Origin: Entoloma clypeatum
Taxonomy: Eukaryota > Basidiomycota > Agaricomycetes > Agaricales > Entolomataceae
NCBI GenBank assembly: GCA_963565915.1
Contig: OY751495.1
Span: 2,790,001 to 2,854,000 of the forward strand
Direction of reading: 5' to 3'
DNA: 64,000 nucleotides
Shown: one piece after another, positions 55,601 to 64,000 of the stretch
How positions within the stretch are numbered: the stretch's first letter is position 1
Layout of the letters: every line of letters begins with the position of its first letter
The notes under the pieces: generated by a model
What the model was told of the DNA's origin: nothing
Seen by the model: the letters and a program-made list of their open reading frames with translations, nothing else
Databases searched by the model: none
Program-made: the position numbers and the translations under genes

Positions 55601-55822
55601 GACGACCTCGCCTTTGTTATTGTTTCCAGCTGGTTGTTGCCGAGATTCGGTGACGTGAATGGAGAGGGTGCGGAATTCGACGGCCATGGCGTGGTTTTGG
55701 TTTGCGGGTGAAGAAGAGTCATTGTAGGCTAGGCCGGCGGAAATTTCGTGAAGGTTCGTCTCGTTGAAGCGGGTGGCAGGGTCATGCTTTTCGGAGACTT
55801 CGAGATCGAGATGTTCACCCAT
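52601..55822 (-). CDS. P-type cation-transporting ATPase (type II, Na/K or ACU-like)
   Basis: This ATP-driven cation pump is predicted for the plasma or an internal membrane. It is a single uninterrupted frame of 1073 residues, unusual among these intron-rich neighbours. Motifs in order: N-terminal cation-ATPase domain (HRFGVDPKRGL near 90), actuator TGES at 255-258, phosphorylation site CSDKTGTLTQN with Asp near 419, nucleotide-binding KGAPD, MVTGDFGLTAAAIA, and the hinge TGDGVNDAPALKAADVGVAM. About ten membrane spans fit. The fourth span reads FIPTGVPIAV where pumps of this class usually have PEG, so the cation-binding Glu is Thr. The sixth span keeps the Asp (CFTDLMP). The closest known groups are fungal ACU and Na/K-type ATPases; the ion is not predictable. 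Confidence 0.92.
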   Translation of the reverse strand: MGEHLDLEVSEKHDPATRFNETNLHEISAGLAYNDSSSPANQNHAMAVEFRTLSIHVTESRQQPAGNNNKGEVVTFFNQLTFHTDPVDKLFHRFGVDPKRGLDRAVATRNIERDGKNVIVPHRPRYFWKLMNYLFGGFCSILWVGAIVFFICWQPLSNPPSPTNLALAVLVLLVIACQASFSAFQDYSTSRVTNTILDLLPSECVVVREGEISRVQASDLAVGDVVKLAVGNKVPADMRLIETSGDVRFDRAVLTGESEEVEGGLDALGETFLEASNIALMGTHVANGHARGVVVLTGSRTVMGRISKLTNSTKHKPTIIQREITRFVYIIIALTVALVLSIVVVWLTWLRRDHKPFMNLVSMLMNIMGCVVAFIPTGVPIAVTVTLSKVARRMKDAMVLPKSLATVETLGCVTVFCSDKTGTLTQNKMSVISAGSVDETYTSVELRQKLLETSDQITAHHQLHKGLILCNGATFDAGTAHLPVVDREVDGDATDGAILRFVETVGPAQTTRDSHTQMFQIPFNSKNKWMLTMYTDTTWGSGEKQPQALIYIKGAPDVLLPACTSYWSSTINSVQPLDPAARAKLVGTQEQWSRNGQRVILLCTRHYTPYAALGSNDFGPEITQQALADLTVVGLVGIMDPPRPEIAHTVSECRRAGCRFFMVTGDFGLTAAAIAREIGIITTRAEPDTLADVIGKLKAGLGEELVSSRDVGNRIQASLVLEGKDIVHLTEAHWNVVSRYEEIVFARTTPEQKLRIVTAFQARDHVVAVTGDGVNDAPALKAADVGVAMVSGSDVAIEASDLVLMGSFASITDGIRLGRLVFQNLQKAIGYLLPAGSWSEAWPVITNAFLGVPLPLSSFLMVVICCFTDLMPCLALVMEKEEFDLLSLPPRNHKTDHLVNMRLYAQCYFFIGTIETIIAHAMFFLYMWRYARIPAHDLFLAFERYSDGFHGYTQDELGRFNAVGQCVYFVTLVVLQWGNLLAVRNKRVSIVHADPFRAKRRNPYVFAGILSAFVIAVFVTEVPGMQRLFVTAPVPIEFWLVAIPLAAGLLVIDEIRKLFVRIFPNGPLAKIAW

Positions 55823-56352
55823 GACCGCAGTGTGGCTGATATCAGGCGTGTTTGAAAGGGAAAAAATGGGAGGATACTAAAGTATAACGTACGCTTCTTT
55901 GTGGACAAGCGTTGTCGGATGTCCCAAGTTCCCAAAGCTTGTCAAGGCCTATTTAAAAGAAGGGGGGGGGAAGTCAGCTGGTCCCATGGTGTGCCCCGTT
56001 GGCAAGCAGGCAGATGAGGGATTTAGAGTATTGGACGAACCTTGGCAAAAGACCCTCAAAAGCGGTGTATCAGGGTCGAGAGATGACCTTGATGTCACGT
56101 GTGCCATTATCAGATTATCATCACCTAGCATCCCCTCTAGTGAAACTTCTTGATACCATAGTTTTCAGCGCGCGATTAAGTACAGGAGAAATCTTACCCG
56201 AAGGTTTCAAGGAGAACCTCAACGTGACGATTAATATTTACGTTACGCGACGCGTTATTTACATTTATATGGTGGTGATTGTCAAGAAGCCGATGAATCA
56301 ACACAGCTCCGAACCCGCAGGAACAAGAAATCAACAAAATTCGGGCCTCGCC
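55823..56352. other. divergent intergenic region
   Basis: These 530 bp lie between the ATPase start (minus) and MTO1 start (plus) and probably hold both promoters. They include a G-run (GGGGGGGG near 55965). Short open frames show no recognised domain. Confidence 0.4.
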
Positions 56353-59300
56353 ATGAAGTTCCGCCCTTTTTCAAGACCTTCTCCATGTCTCCGCCAGTCC
56401 CTAGCAAGATTCTATGCCTCCCAGCCCAATCCATTCGACGGCAAGTCATAAGTCCCTTCATACCTTAGCCAACGTTTCATACCCAACTCCTTTCCTCCAC
56501 ACAGTATGTGTCATCGGAGGCGGACACGCGGGGTGCGAAGCCGCCAGCGGAGCCGCGCGCACGGGAGCCCGAACGTTGCTGCTCACGCAGAAATTGGACA
56601 CCATCGGCGAGCTGTCATGCAACCCGTCTATCGGGGGCGTTGGGAAGGGCACATTGGTCCGCGAGGTTGACGCGTTGGACGGTGTGATGGGTCGTGTTGC
56701 TGGTGTGTGTCTTTTTTGTCTTCTTTTTCTCTTTCTGATGGGTAGGGGGATTATTGTGTTAGACAAGGCCGGTGTCCAGTTCCATATTTTGAACCGGTCG
56801 AAGGGTGCGGCTGTTTGGGTGCGTTCGTCTATCTTGGGCATGGTTATTGATAGCTGACGTTGATGGGTGGATGCTAGGGCCCACGAGCGCAGATTGACAG
56901 GAAGCTGTACAAGAAGCACATGCAGGATACATTGTACAATTACCCCAACCTCTCCATCCGCGCCGGGAGCGTTTTTGACCTCGTTTTTGACCACTCCGAT
57001 CCGTCGCGCTGGGGGAAGATAGCCGGGGTAAAGCTCGGTACGCGGTCTTGCCTTCTTCTTCTTTAAAGCATTAGCTTGCCTAATCACCGTATACAGAATC
57101 AGGAGAGATAATAACATGTTCGCAAGTCGTTATCTGTACGGGCACGTTTCTGTCCGGAGAAATACATATAGGTGCGAATCTCATGCCCCGGTCAATTTTG
57201 AGTTCTTCATAAGGCATTACTAGGCCTCAAAAGATTCCCGGCGGGGAGACTCAACGACGCACCCTCGCTTGGTCTATCGGCCTCACTCAACGCAGCGGGG
57301 TTCAAGCTCGGCCGCCTGCAGACGGGGACACCCGCGAGGCTCGACGGGACCACCATCGATTTTGCGGGTCTGGTGAAGCAAGAGGGCGACGTCGTGCCTT
57401 TTCCTTTTAGCTATCTCAACCGTGAGGTCGATAATGCGGTATGATTGCTTCTTCTAATCCCTTAACTGGACTTGCGCACTCAAATACTCGATTTTTTTTT
57501 TCTTTTTCTTTTCTTTCATTTCGAAGGCCAACCAGCTTGTGTGCTATCAAACTGCGACCACGCCTGCTACGCACGAGATTGTGAGGGACAATTTGCATCT
57601 TAGTGTTCACATCCAGGAAACAAAAAAGGGTCAGTTAGATAGGCCTGTTCTTCCCTCCCGATGATGAGTTTATTTTTCCTCTCAGGCCCCCGATATTGCC
57701 CCTCCCTTGAAGCCAAGATTCTGAGGTTCGCGCACAAGGACCACCACATCGTTTGGCTCGAGCCAGAGGGCTACGATTCCGGTCAGCCCCTGTCCAAAAC
57801 CGCTTTGACCCGGCTGATTTGGGTACTTGGATGTTCCAGATGTGATCTATCCCAACGGCATCTCGTGCAGCATCCCGGAGGAGGTGCAGGAGGACATGAT
57901 GCGGACGATCCCGGGGCTGGAGAACGTGCGGATGGTGAGGCCGGCGTATGGCGTCGAGTATGATCATGTGGATGCGAGGGAGCTCGGTCGTGAGTCTGTC
58001 TGTGCTTTTTTTTGTCTCTGAGCGGGGCCTGATGTTTTTGTGGATTAGCTACGCTTGAGACGAAACGTGTCAAGGTATGGGTTTATGTTTGTACCTATCT
58101 GGGATTAGGCTGACGCTGATGATGTGCAGGGACTTTTCCTTGCAGGCCAAATTAATGGTATGATCGATTGTTTAACTTTCTTCTAGACCTCTTGCTAAAA
58201 TGTTCTTTTCTGTTCTATCTAGGTACAACTGGGTACGAAGAAGCAGCGGCACAAGGCGCCATAGCAGGGATCAATGCGGGGCTCGCGGCGCTATCTCGGG
58301 GACCGCTGGTTGTCACGCGTGCTGACGGGTTCATGGGGGTGATGATTGATGATTTGATCGTCAAAGGCGCGGAGGAGCCTTGTGAGTGCCTCGTATTCGT
58401 TCGTTGGCTTTCTCTTCCAATTTGCTGATTGTGGGGTGTGTGGTGCAGATAGGATGTTCACGTCAAGGTCGGAGTATCGGATGACGATTCGAAGCGATAA
58501 TGCGGATCTGAGGCTCACGGAGAAAGGTGGGTTGGATTGTGTTATGTGTTGTGTGAGAGACGGGATTGATGATGGTTTTCGTTGTGCGTGCAGGACGTGG
58601 GGCCGGTGTGGTGTCCGATGAGAGGTGGGGGGTGTTTGAGGATGTGAGGGGGGTTATCAAGGATGTGAGGGGGTTGTTGGAAGGTGTTAGGTTGAGTCCG
58701 CAGGTGAGGGTTCGTGATTGTGTGTTGATAGGATCTTGACATTGTTTCTTTTTGCAAGGGGTGGGGTGTGCATGGCTTTACAGTGCAGCAGGACGGTGTC
58801 CTCCGGAGGTGCGTCTCCGTGGTCCGTTACTTTGTCTTTTAGGTTACTCATAGAAATGGTACAGTGCATTTGAGATGCTACGATACCCGGGGATCAAGGC
58901 TGCGGACTTGACGGGGGCTGTTCCTGAGCTTCGGGACGTGGACGAGCGGATTCTTGCGCGCGTGGATATCGATGGTATGTGGATCACCCTCTTTCCTTTC
59001 CGAGGTCAAGGCTCCTTAGCCGGTGTGATCAGGTCAATACAATGCGCATATTTGTCGGCAAGAAGCGGATCTAAGGGTGTTCATGGAGGATGAGACGCTG
59101 GTGCTGGATCCGTGGATGGATTATGGGAATGTGGCGGGGCTGAGCTCGGAGGTGAGGGAGAGGTTGGGGAGGGTACGGCCGACGACGATTGTATGTTTCC
59201 ACCGTGTATCATTTGTGGAGCTTGTTTGGGCTGATGGATGTGGTTGTAGGGTGCGGCGAAGAGGATGGAGGGGATGACGCCGACATCGGTTGTAGCGCTG

Positions 59301-59372
59301 CTGAGGCATGCGAAGAGGACGTATGGGCGGAGGGGGGAGGGTGCGGAGGGTGTTGTTTCTGGTGGCACTTAG
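56353..59372 (+). CDS. MTO1: mitochondrial tRNA uridine-5-carboxymethylaminomethyl modifying enzyme
   Basis: This FAD enzyme (GidA/MnmG family) works with MSS1 to modify the wobble uridine of mitochondrial tRNAs. It has eighteen exons: 56353-56440, 56505-56702, 56763-56818, 56878-57037, 57097-57171, 57224-57438, 57527-57629, 57686-57781, 57840-57986, 58049-58074, 58130-58157, 58223-58381, 58449-58526, 58594-58703, 58759-58808, 58865-58974, 59033-59190 and 59250-59372. They give 659 residues. Exon 1 encodes a basic presequence. The FAD loop is [15 protein letters not shown]. GidA signatures follow: [40 protein letters not shown], and [20 protein letters not shown] across two junctions. [19 protein letters not shown] is near the middle. 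The first intron uses a GC donor. It converges on the M43 gene 129 bp away. Confidence 0.93.
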
Positions 59373-59501
59373 CAGGATGCGCTCGGAAGATGCCAAAATG
59401 GACATTGATCATGTAAAATGAAATTTCTCGTCTATCTAGCTGGTTGTGAGCACCGAAACTTCAACTTCAACATTGGGTATTTGTTTGACGAGAGAAAGTC
59501 A

Positions 59502-60594
59502 TCAGACGGCCAAGCCTCGGAACAAGGCGAGCCTCTGCCTCAGACGAATTACCTGACCTTGCGTAAATTCATTCACGCAGGAATCATCACTGTAATCCAT
59601 GAAGTTGTCTGAAAATACGATTGAGAACCAAATAATCGGTTAGGTGTGACGAAGACATACGGATAGGATCTACACCGCCACCAATACAGGTATCGCGACC
59701 CCTCTGACAACCAAATGCAGGAGACTTCTCAGGGGGGGTGTCGCCTACGAAATCACCATCCCCAGTACATCCACCCTCGAATGGGTGCAACAAGCCACAC
59801 CAATGGCCGACTTCATGAGTGAGAATCTGGGGTCATATGGTCGTCATCGGAAGGTTCCCCAAGGCAGAGAGACATTGGAGCACCCACTTTTCCCAAGTTA
59901 AAATCTGAGTAGGTCCCACCAGGGACGGAAGCAAAGTTTATCACGACACCATCTCTCTTGGGCGACATGGCATAAGCATATGGATAGGTGGCAAAACCCA
60001 GAAAATTAACAGATGTGAATCTACAGCAGGCAGGTCAGCATGCATGATGTATATTGAACTTATACATGATGCGCACCCGACCGTGTAAACGTTGAGAGCT
60101 GCGGCATCGCCCTGGCGGAGTGCAGTTCTCATGGCGATGGATTGGGGATTCTCATACGCAGAATTCACATTATCGAACCAGTCGGCATTGACGGTGCGAG
60201 TAGTTCGAGCCAAGATCCAAGAGATTCCGGTGTGAATGTAGTCGTTAACTAGGACTTGCATTGAATCAGTGATTTGCTTGTCTCTGAAGCATTCAGTGAG
60301 TGGAATCGGGTTCTCTTGCGCAAGGCCGAGGCGTACGGAATATTGCCTCCGGCCAAGGTGGCGTTCTTACTGACGACATGCCAGTAGACATCCAACACAT
60401 GAAGAGTCATATTCACAGGGACGCTAGGGGCTTTCAAGTTAGGCTTAGCAAGCTTGTTATCATAGGTGGTGCCACATTTCCTAAAAGATAGGTTCGTCAT
60501 GGGTTTCAACGGTCTGAAAGCACTCAAGCACAGACGTTTTGGAGAGCACCGATGAAGCACAAAGCATGAGAGCAAGAGCGAGGAAAGCGAACAT
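59502..60594 (-). CDS. secreted M43 (pappalysin-like) metalloprotease
   Basis: This is a secreted zinc endopeptidase of the MEP1/M43B type common in fungi. Six exons on the minus strand are 60594-60536, 60480-60337, 60283-60077, 60020-59888, 59826-59661 and 59608-59502. The product is 271 residues. The N-terminus is a signal peptide ([18 protein letters not shown]). The zinc motif [11 protein letters not shown] fits HExxHxxGxxH, and the Met-turn is NFMDYSDD after the fifth junction. Cys pairs between the two motifs ([17 protein letters not shown]) fit family disulfides. All five introns are 51-62 nt and restore conserved order. Known relatives digest extracellular protein. The start exon rests on the signal peptide and a 55 nt intron. 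Confidence 0.88.
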
Positions 60595-60664
60595 GTTGAA
60601 AGATAGGGACTAGTCGAACGGTGCTCGCTACTTAAACGAAAAACGGGACAAATTAGCCGTTACA

Positions 60665-61164
60665 TCATGATGAACATGAATTCGCGTTTCCAATATTCTT
60701 GCGGGAAACCTCGTAGGATGAGAATATGCCAACACGTCCGGAGCGGTTGAAACATTCAGTCCTTGCCATGAAATCGACCAAGCGATGAGTCGGTGTTGGA
60801 TTCTTGCCCTGTAAGCCATCTTGACTAGCGAGAGATCTGATTAGACGCGATGGCATGAGAGTTCGAACACCAGAAAGTTCGTGAACGGCGATCGGATCCG
60901 GATTCCAGAAGTCCGGACGGGCTGGTGTATGAAGTCGTACATGGCTAGCCAAGTAGAGGAGTTCCATGCCAGAAAGAGATACAGTTGCCAAGATACCAAG
61001 ATGCCACCAGTCGCCATACGCAGAGACTGCAGTTGGTGACGAGACAGAACGGAAGCGTACGCCGTAGGATGTTGCGCCTGGGAGTCGGAGATTATTGAAA
61101 CACAAGGAAGCCTAGAAGCCTGGCAAAGGGCGGATAGAAGAAGAATGGCTGAGAGTATACTCAT
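60665..61164 (-). CDS. possible small secreted hypothetical protein
   Basis: Two overlapping frames exist on the minus strand. One begins at 61164 with a convincing signal-peptide-like start (MSILSAILLLSALCQA) but continues in low-complexity sense. The other is a 146-codon frame from 61105 to 60665. A splice from the first into the second is conceivable, but I could not place a compelling one. I recognise no family. It may be a decayed or spurious gene. Confidence 0.2.
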
Positions 61165-61716
61165 GCGCCAATGTCATAGTCACCTAGTAAGCATTTAAAT
61201 GGTTTCGGGTCAACCGTGACCTAGTCAGTAGGTCTGATATATCATCATATCCTGCAGTGCTTACAGCTCAGCGCTCAGCCGTGATACATTAGCGCCTGTA
61301 ATTACATACAGGGCTGATATATTAGCAGTCTTGATATATCGTAGCCAGCTCTGCCACGATGTCCAAGCAAAGCAATGCAGTTCCTAGCCACGAGGAATGA
61401 TACCCTCGCCTTTTTCGTTTGCTGGCTCTTTCATGATTGATCTACCCCCGGGCCTGCGACTCCCCGTATGGATGGCAGCCTGCGCCGTCAATCTGACATC
61501 CCGAAGAAGTAGGCATGATAAAATATAAAGTATTTATTCCAAGAAACGACGTTGTATGTTTATTTTTCAGAAATGATAAACGAGAGTAGATGCGCCTCTG
61601 TGTCTCACTGCATGCGCCGATCGCGCGCCGCTCACCTCTCGACAGTTGGCACATGCTACCATACCCCAAGCCCATTATCTCACCCGTTTGACCTCCCAAC
61701 ACCATACTTACCACAC
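61165..61716. other. intergenic region
   Basis: This AT-balanced stretch has several TGATATAT strings (61238, 61316, 61331). I see no gene or RNA here. Confidence 0.3.
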
Positions 61717-62058
61717 CCATACGTGCATGCCTGGTGCGGACACCACGACTGGATGCATTTCCTCGACTTCCTCCGCCGGTATTGTCTGCTCGAAATGCGC
61801 ACTCAGGGCGAGAGCAGTTTTGATGGAGATATCTGGTATGCCAGGTTTGGAGGGGACCCGCCGCCCATTGGGAGTGACGATAACGTCCTCGACTTTGATC
61901 CTGGCACCCGGATCGGTGGGAACATCGTAGTAGCGATCCATGTCTTCCAGAGTCCGTAAACCCATGCTGTAAAGGTGTCAGGCTGTGGTCGGGCGGACCC
62001 TGTGGATGGTATTGAACGCGCTGAGGGCTTGGAAAACGTTGGTCAAAACGTGTCGTTT
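61717..62058 (-). pseudogene. fragment of a family X DNA polymerase
   Basis: One minus-strand frame reads NVFQALSAFNTIH, then PTTA-stop-HLYSMGLRTLEDMDRYY, and ends with FEQTIPAEEVEEMH. This is the order of the helix-hairpin-helix and thumb-entry segment of pol lambda/mu/TdT enzymes (usual forms: GVGPxTAxxLYxxGxRTLEDL and RIPRxEVEE). The TGA at 61980-61978 sits where Arg is expected. Before it the usual GVGP is RVRP. No palm-domain catalytic Asp motif is found on either side. It is therefore a decayed piece, not a gene. It faces away from SPC1. Confidence 0.6.
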
Positions 62059-62303
62059 CTAGGCAGAGGTTAGGACGCTGTGGTGGTTATGAGAGTATGA
62101 AGCGCACGGCATTCTTCAATTAGTCCGTAGTTGAGGAATTCTTTGACCTGTCGTATGGGGTGTCAGCCTGTCGGTAGTGTGGGCGAGCGTGACTGGTATA
62201 TATCGCTGCACACGCCAGCGGGCGTCACGAGTCACGTGACGGAGAAAGGAGTACTTTGAACACGTCGACGACAACGTTGCAATAAGCTTGAAGGCAAACC
62301 ACC

Positions 62304-62726
62304 ATGTCGTTCAACTCGATGATTGAAGAGTATATGGAAGGGAGGATTGTGCGTGTTGTCTATGCGCCCACTGCCTGACTTGATAGACATTGGATGTAGG
62401 ACTTTGTGGGGCAGCAACTGGTTGACCAGATATCGCGGACTGTGCTGATTGCTGCGACGGTGAGTCAGACGCCACCGGGGTGCACGGGGATTGTGTCATA
62501 TATTTGCTAAATTTTTTTGTTGTGTTTTAGATTGTCTCGTTTGTTGTGGGGTTTGTGTTGCAGTCGCTGAGAGCGACGTGCAGCATCTTTGGGACAGCGG
62601 TTGTCTTGCTTGCTTTGGTGGGTGCAAAGACTGCAGTTCACGCTGGCTGAATGAATGATTTGGTGACAGATTGTGGTACCTCCGTGGCCGATGTATAATC
62701 GCCATCCTGTGCAGTGGAAGAAATAG
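62304..62726 (+). CDS. SPC1: signal peptidase complex subunit 1
   Basis: This is a small non-catalytic subunit (SPCS1/SPC12) of the ER signal peptidase. Four exons, 62304-62348, 62400-62459, 62531-62617 and 62670-62726, give 82 residues, within the family range. Two membrane segments (around LIAATIVSFVVGFV and IFGTAVVLLALIVV) are separated by a short loop. The family signature PPWPMYNRHPVQW is at the C-terminus. The N-terminal MIEEYMEGRIDFVGQQL matches the cytosolic lead. Exons end at conserved positions and all phases are 0. Its start is about 245 bp from the polymerase fragment. Confidence 0.92.
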
Positions 62727-62878
62727 TTTATTTTGTACATACTGTAGAGTATTGTTGAGTGATGTTGATGTCCCCTCTTATTCTCCCACCACGACTTGTC
62801 TCCTCGTCGTTCTTCCCGTTCCACTCGCGACATCCTCGCAGCATACCCCCCGGTCAAAACGACTCTTTTTTCGCGTAA

Positions 62879-64000
62879 ATGACGAGCTACCCAACCTCGC
62901 TCGCTCCGCAGCTAAACCAAGACGGTGTGGCTGCTTCTCCCTCGCATGGCGGAATGATCGGCGGACACGAGTTTGATCCCCACCCGGCACCACCAACACC
63001 AACACCACCAGCATCACCACATTCTGCTACTACGCCAGCAACCCCCGCCGCCGCTATCCCGCGCGCCATCGCCGCAAGCAAGCCACGGCCCCTCTCCATG
63101 CCACCACCCCTGCCCTTCAGTGCCCCGGGCTCGGGCACCACCACCCCTACCACTTCTTCCGACGGCAAAGACCGCACTCGCGGCTCCATCAACGATACCA
63201 CGTCATCCAGGAGACAGCACCGCGATGGCTCCTCCAGCAGAACTAGCCGTGGTCACCGCATCCTCGGCGACTACACCCTCAGCAAGACCCTCGGTGCCGG
63301 AAGCATGGGCAAAGTCAAATTGGCCACTCACAACAAGACCAGCGAAAAGGTTTCTTCCCCCCCTTTTTTTTTCTTCTCTCGCCACTCCTGACGTTACCCC
63401 CCCGCAGCTTGCGGTTAAGATTCTGCCACGCACACACCCCTCGTTGCCCCCCACTAACGGCGCAGCCGACTCCCCATCCGTCAAACAAGCTTCGAAGGAC
63501 GCCTCCAAGGAGATCCGCACCCTCCGCGAAGCCGCCCTCTCCATGCTCCTCCACCACCCCTACATCTGCGGCATGCGGGAGATGATTGTCCATCAGCACC
63601 ACTATTACATGGTATTCGAGTACGTCAACGGCGGCCAGATGCTCGACTACATCATCAGCCACGGGCGCCTCCGCGAGCGCGCCGCCAAGAAGTTTGCGAG
63701 GCAGATCGGCAGCGCCCTAAGTTATTGCCATCAGAACAATGTCGTGCACCGGGGTCAGTAGTCGTCGTTCGTTTCCTAAATCCACCGTTCCCTTACTGAC
63801 TTGCTTCAAGATCTTAAAATTGAAAACATACTCATCTCACAGACGGGAAATATCAAGATCATCGATTTTGGCCTGTCGAATTTGTACAACCCCATCAATA
63901 CCCTGTCGACGTTCTGTGGATCCTTGTACTTTGCCGCTCCGGAACTCCTTAATGCGAAGGTCTACACGGGTCCGGAGGTGGATGTGTGGAGTTTTGGGGT
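62879..64000 (+). CDS. KIN1: KIN1/KIN2-like Ser/Thr protein kinase, 5' part
   Basis: This kinase of the KIN1/PAR-1/MARK group acts in polarity and exocytosis in fungi. Only the first part is in the window. Exons are 62879-63349 and 63408-63753, then from 63811 to the edge. A Pro/Ser/Thr-rich disordered leader of about 125 residues precedes the kinase domain. The glycine loop is [12 protein letters not shown] (typical of KIN1), the catalytic Lys is in LAVKIL, the catalytic loop HRDLKIEN is restored by the second splice, DFGLSN binds Mg, and the activation segment ([13 protein letters not shown]) and DVWSFGV follow. An insertion rich in Ser/Pro lies between the first and second strands' region. 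The C-terminal KA1 domain would lie beyond the edge. Confidence 0.93.

Noticed and set aside
1..64000. tRNA or rRNA genes
   Set aside because: No stretch showed paired A and B boxes with a cloverleaf, and no rRNA core motifs were seen. A covariance-model scan would be decisive and was not possible here.

Overview
The window looks like a piece of a filamentous basidiomycete (Agaricomycetes) genome. Protein genes are dense and carry many 48-70 nt GT-AG introns. The families present fit that group: a MYND-finger protein of mushroom type, a Zn(II)2Cys6 regulator with many small exons, DIRS-like, Copia and chromodomain Gypsy retrotransposons, and a KIN1-type kinase. Exon models were built by hand from reading frame, splice sites and family knowledge; no transcript data were available.

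Left flank (1-11371): an F-box protein, a Prx5/AHP1-type peroxiredoxin, a MYND zinc-finger protein followed by a decayed partial copy of itself, a mitochondrial carrier-like protein, the diphthamide factor DPH3 and an unrecognised coiled-coil protein.

Centre (about 11372-37878): one DIRS-like tyrosine-recombinase retrotransposon on the minus strand, about 5.9 kb without its insertions, is inflated to about 26.5 kb by other elements. A 278 bp MITE-like element and a complete Copia element (A, minus strand, TSD AAAAC) sit in its reverse transcriptase gene, and a rearranged Tc1/mariner element (TA target) sits in its gag gene. Copia A is split by a complete chromodomain Ty3/Gypsy element (plus strand, TSD CTGAG). 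That element is split by a second Copia of the same family (B, plus strand, TSD GGAAA). Each join restores the host element's sequence when the insert is removed, giving the order DIRS, then Copia A, then Gypsy, then Copia B. Most of the elements carry nonsense codons or frameshifts.

Right flank (37879-64000): a mitochondrial-type FtsJ rRNA 2'-O-methyltransferase (MRM2-like) starts 49 bp from a divergent TFIIIC tau55-like subunit gene. Then come a 20-exon Zn(II)2Cys6 transcription factor, a 12-exon sugar transporter, an intronless 1073-residue P-type cation ATPase, the 18-exon mitochondrial tRNA-modifying enzyme MTO1 (its first intron appears to be GC-AG), a secreted M43 metalloprotease, a decayed fragment of a family X DNA polymerase, signal peptidase subunit SPC1, and the 5' part of a KIN1-like kinase that runs off the right edge.

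Apart from the mobile elements the genes are ordinary housekeeping, transport and regulatory functions with no operon-like or cluster logic. I see no rRNA, tRNA or CRISPR array. The most informative material is the nested transposon block: its order of insertion, its priming sites (Tf1-like self-priming in Gypsy, half-tRNA-iMet priming in Copia), a repeat-bearing intron in the DIRS reverse transcriptase gene, and an extra ORF at the 3' end of the Gypsy element.
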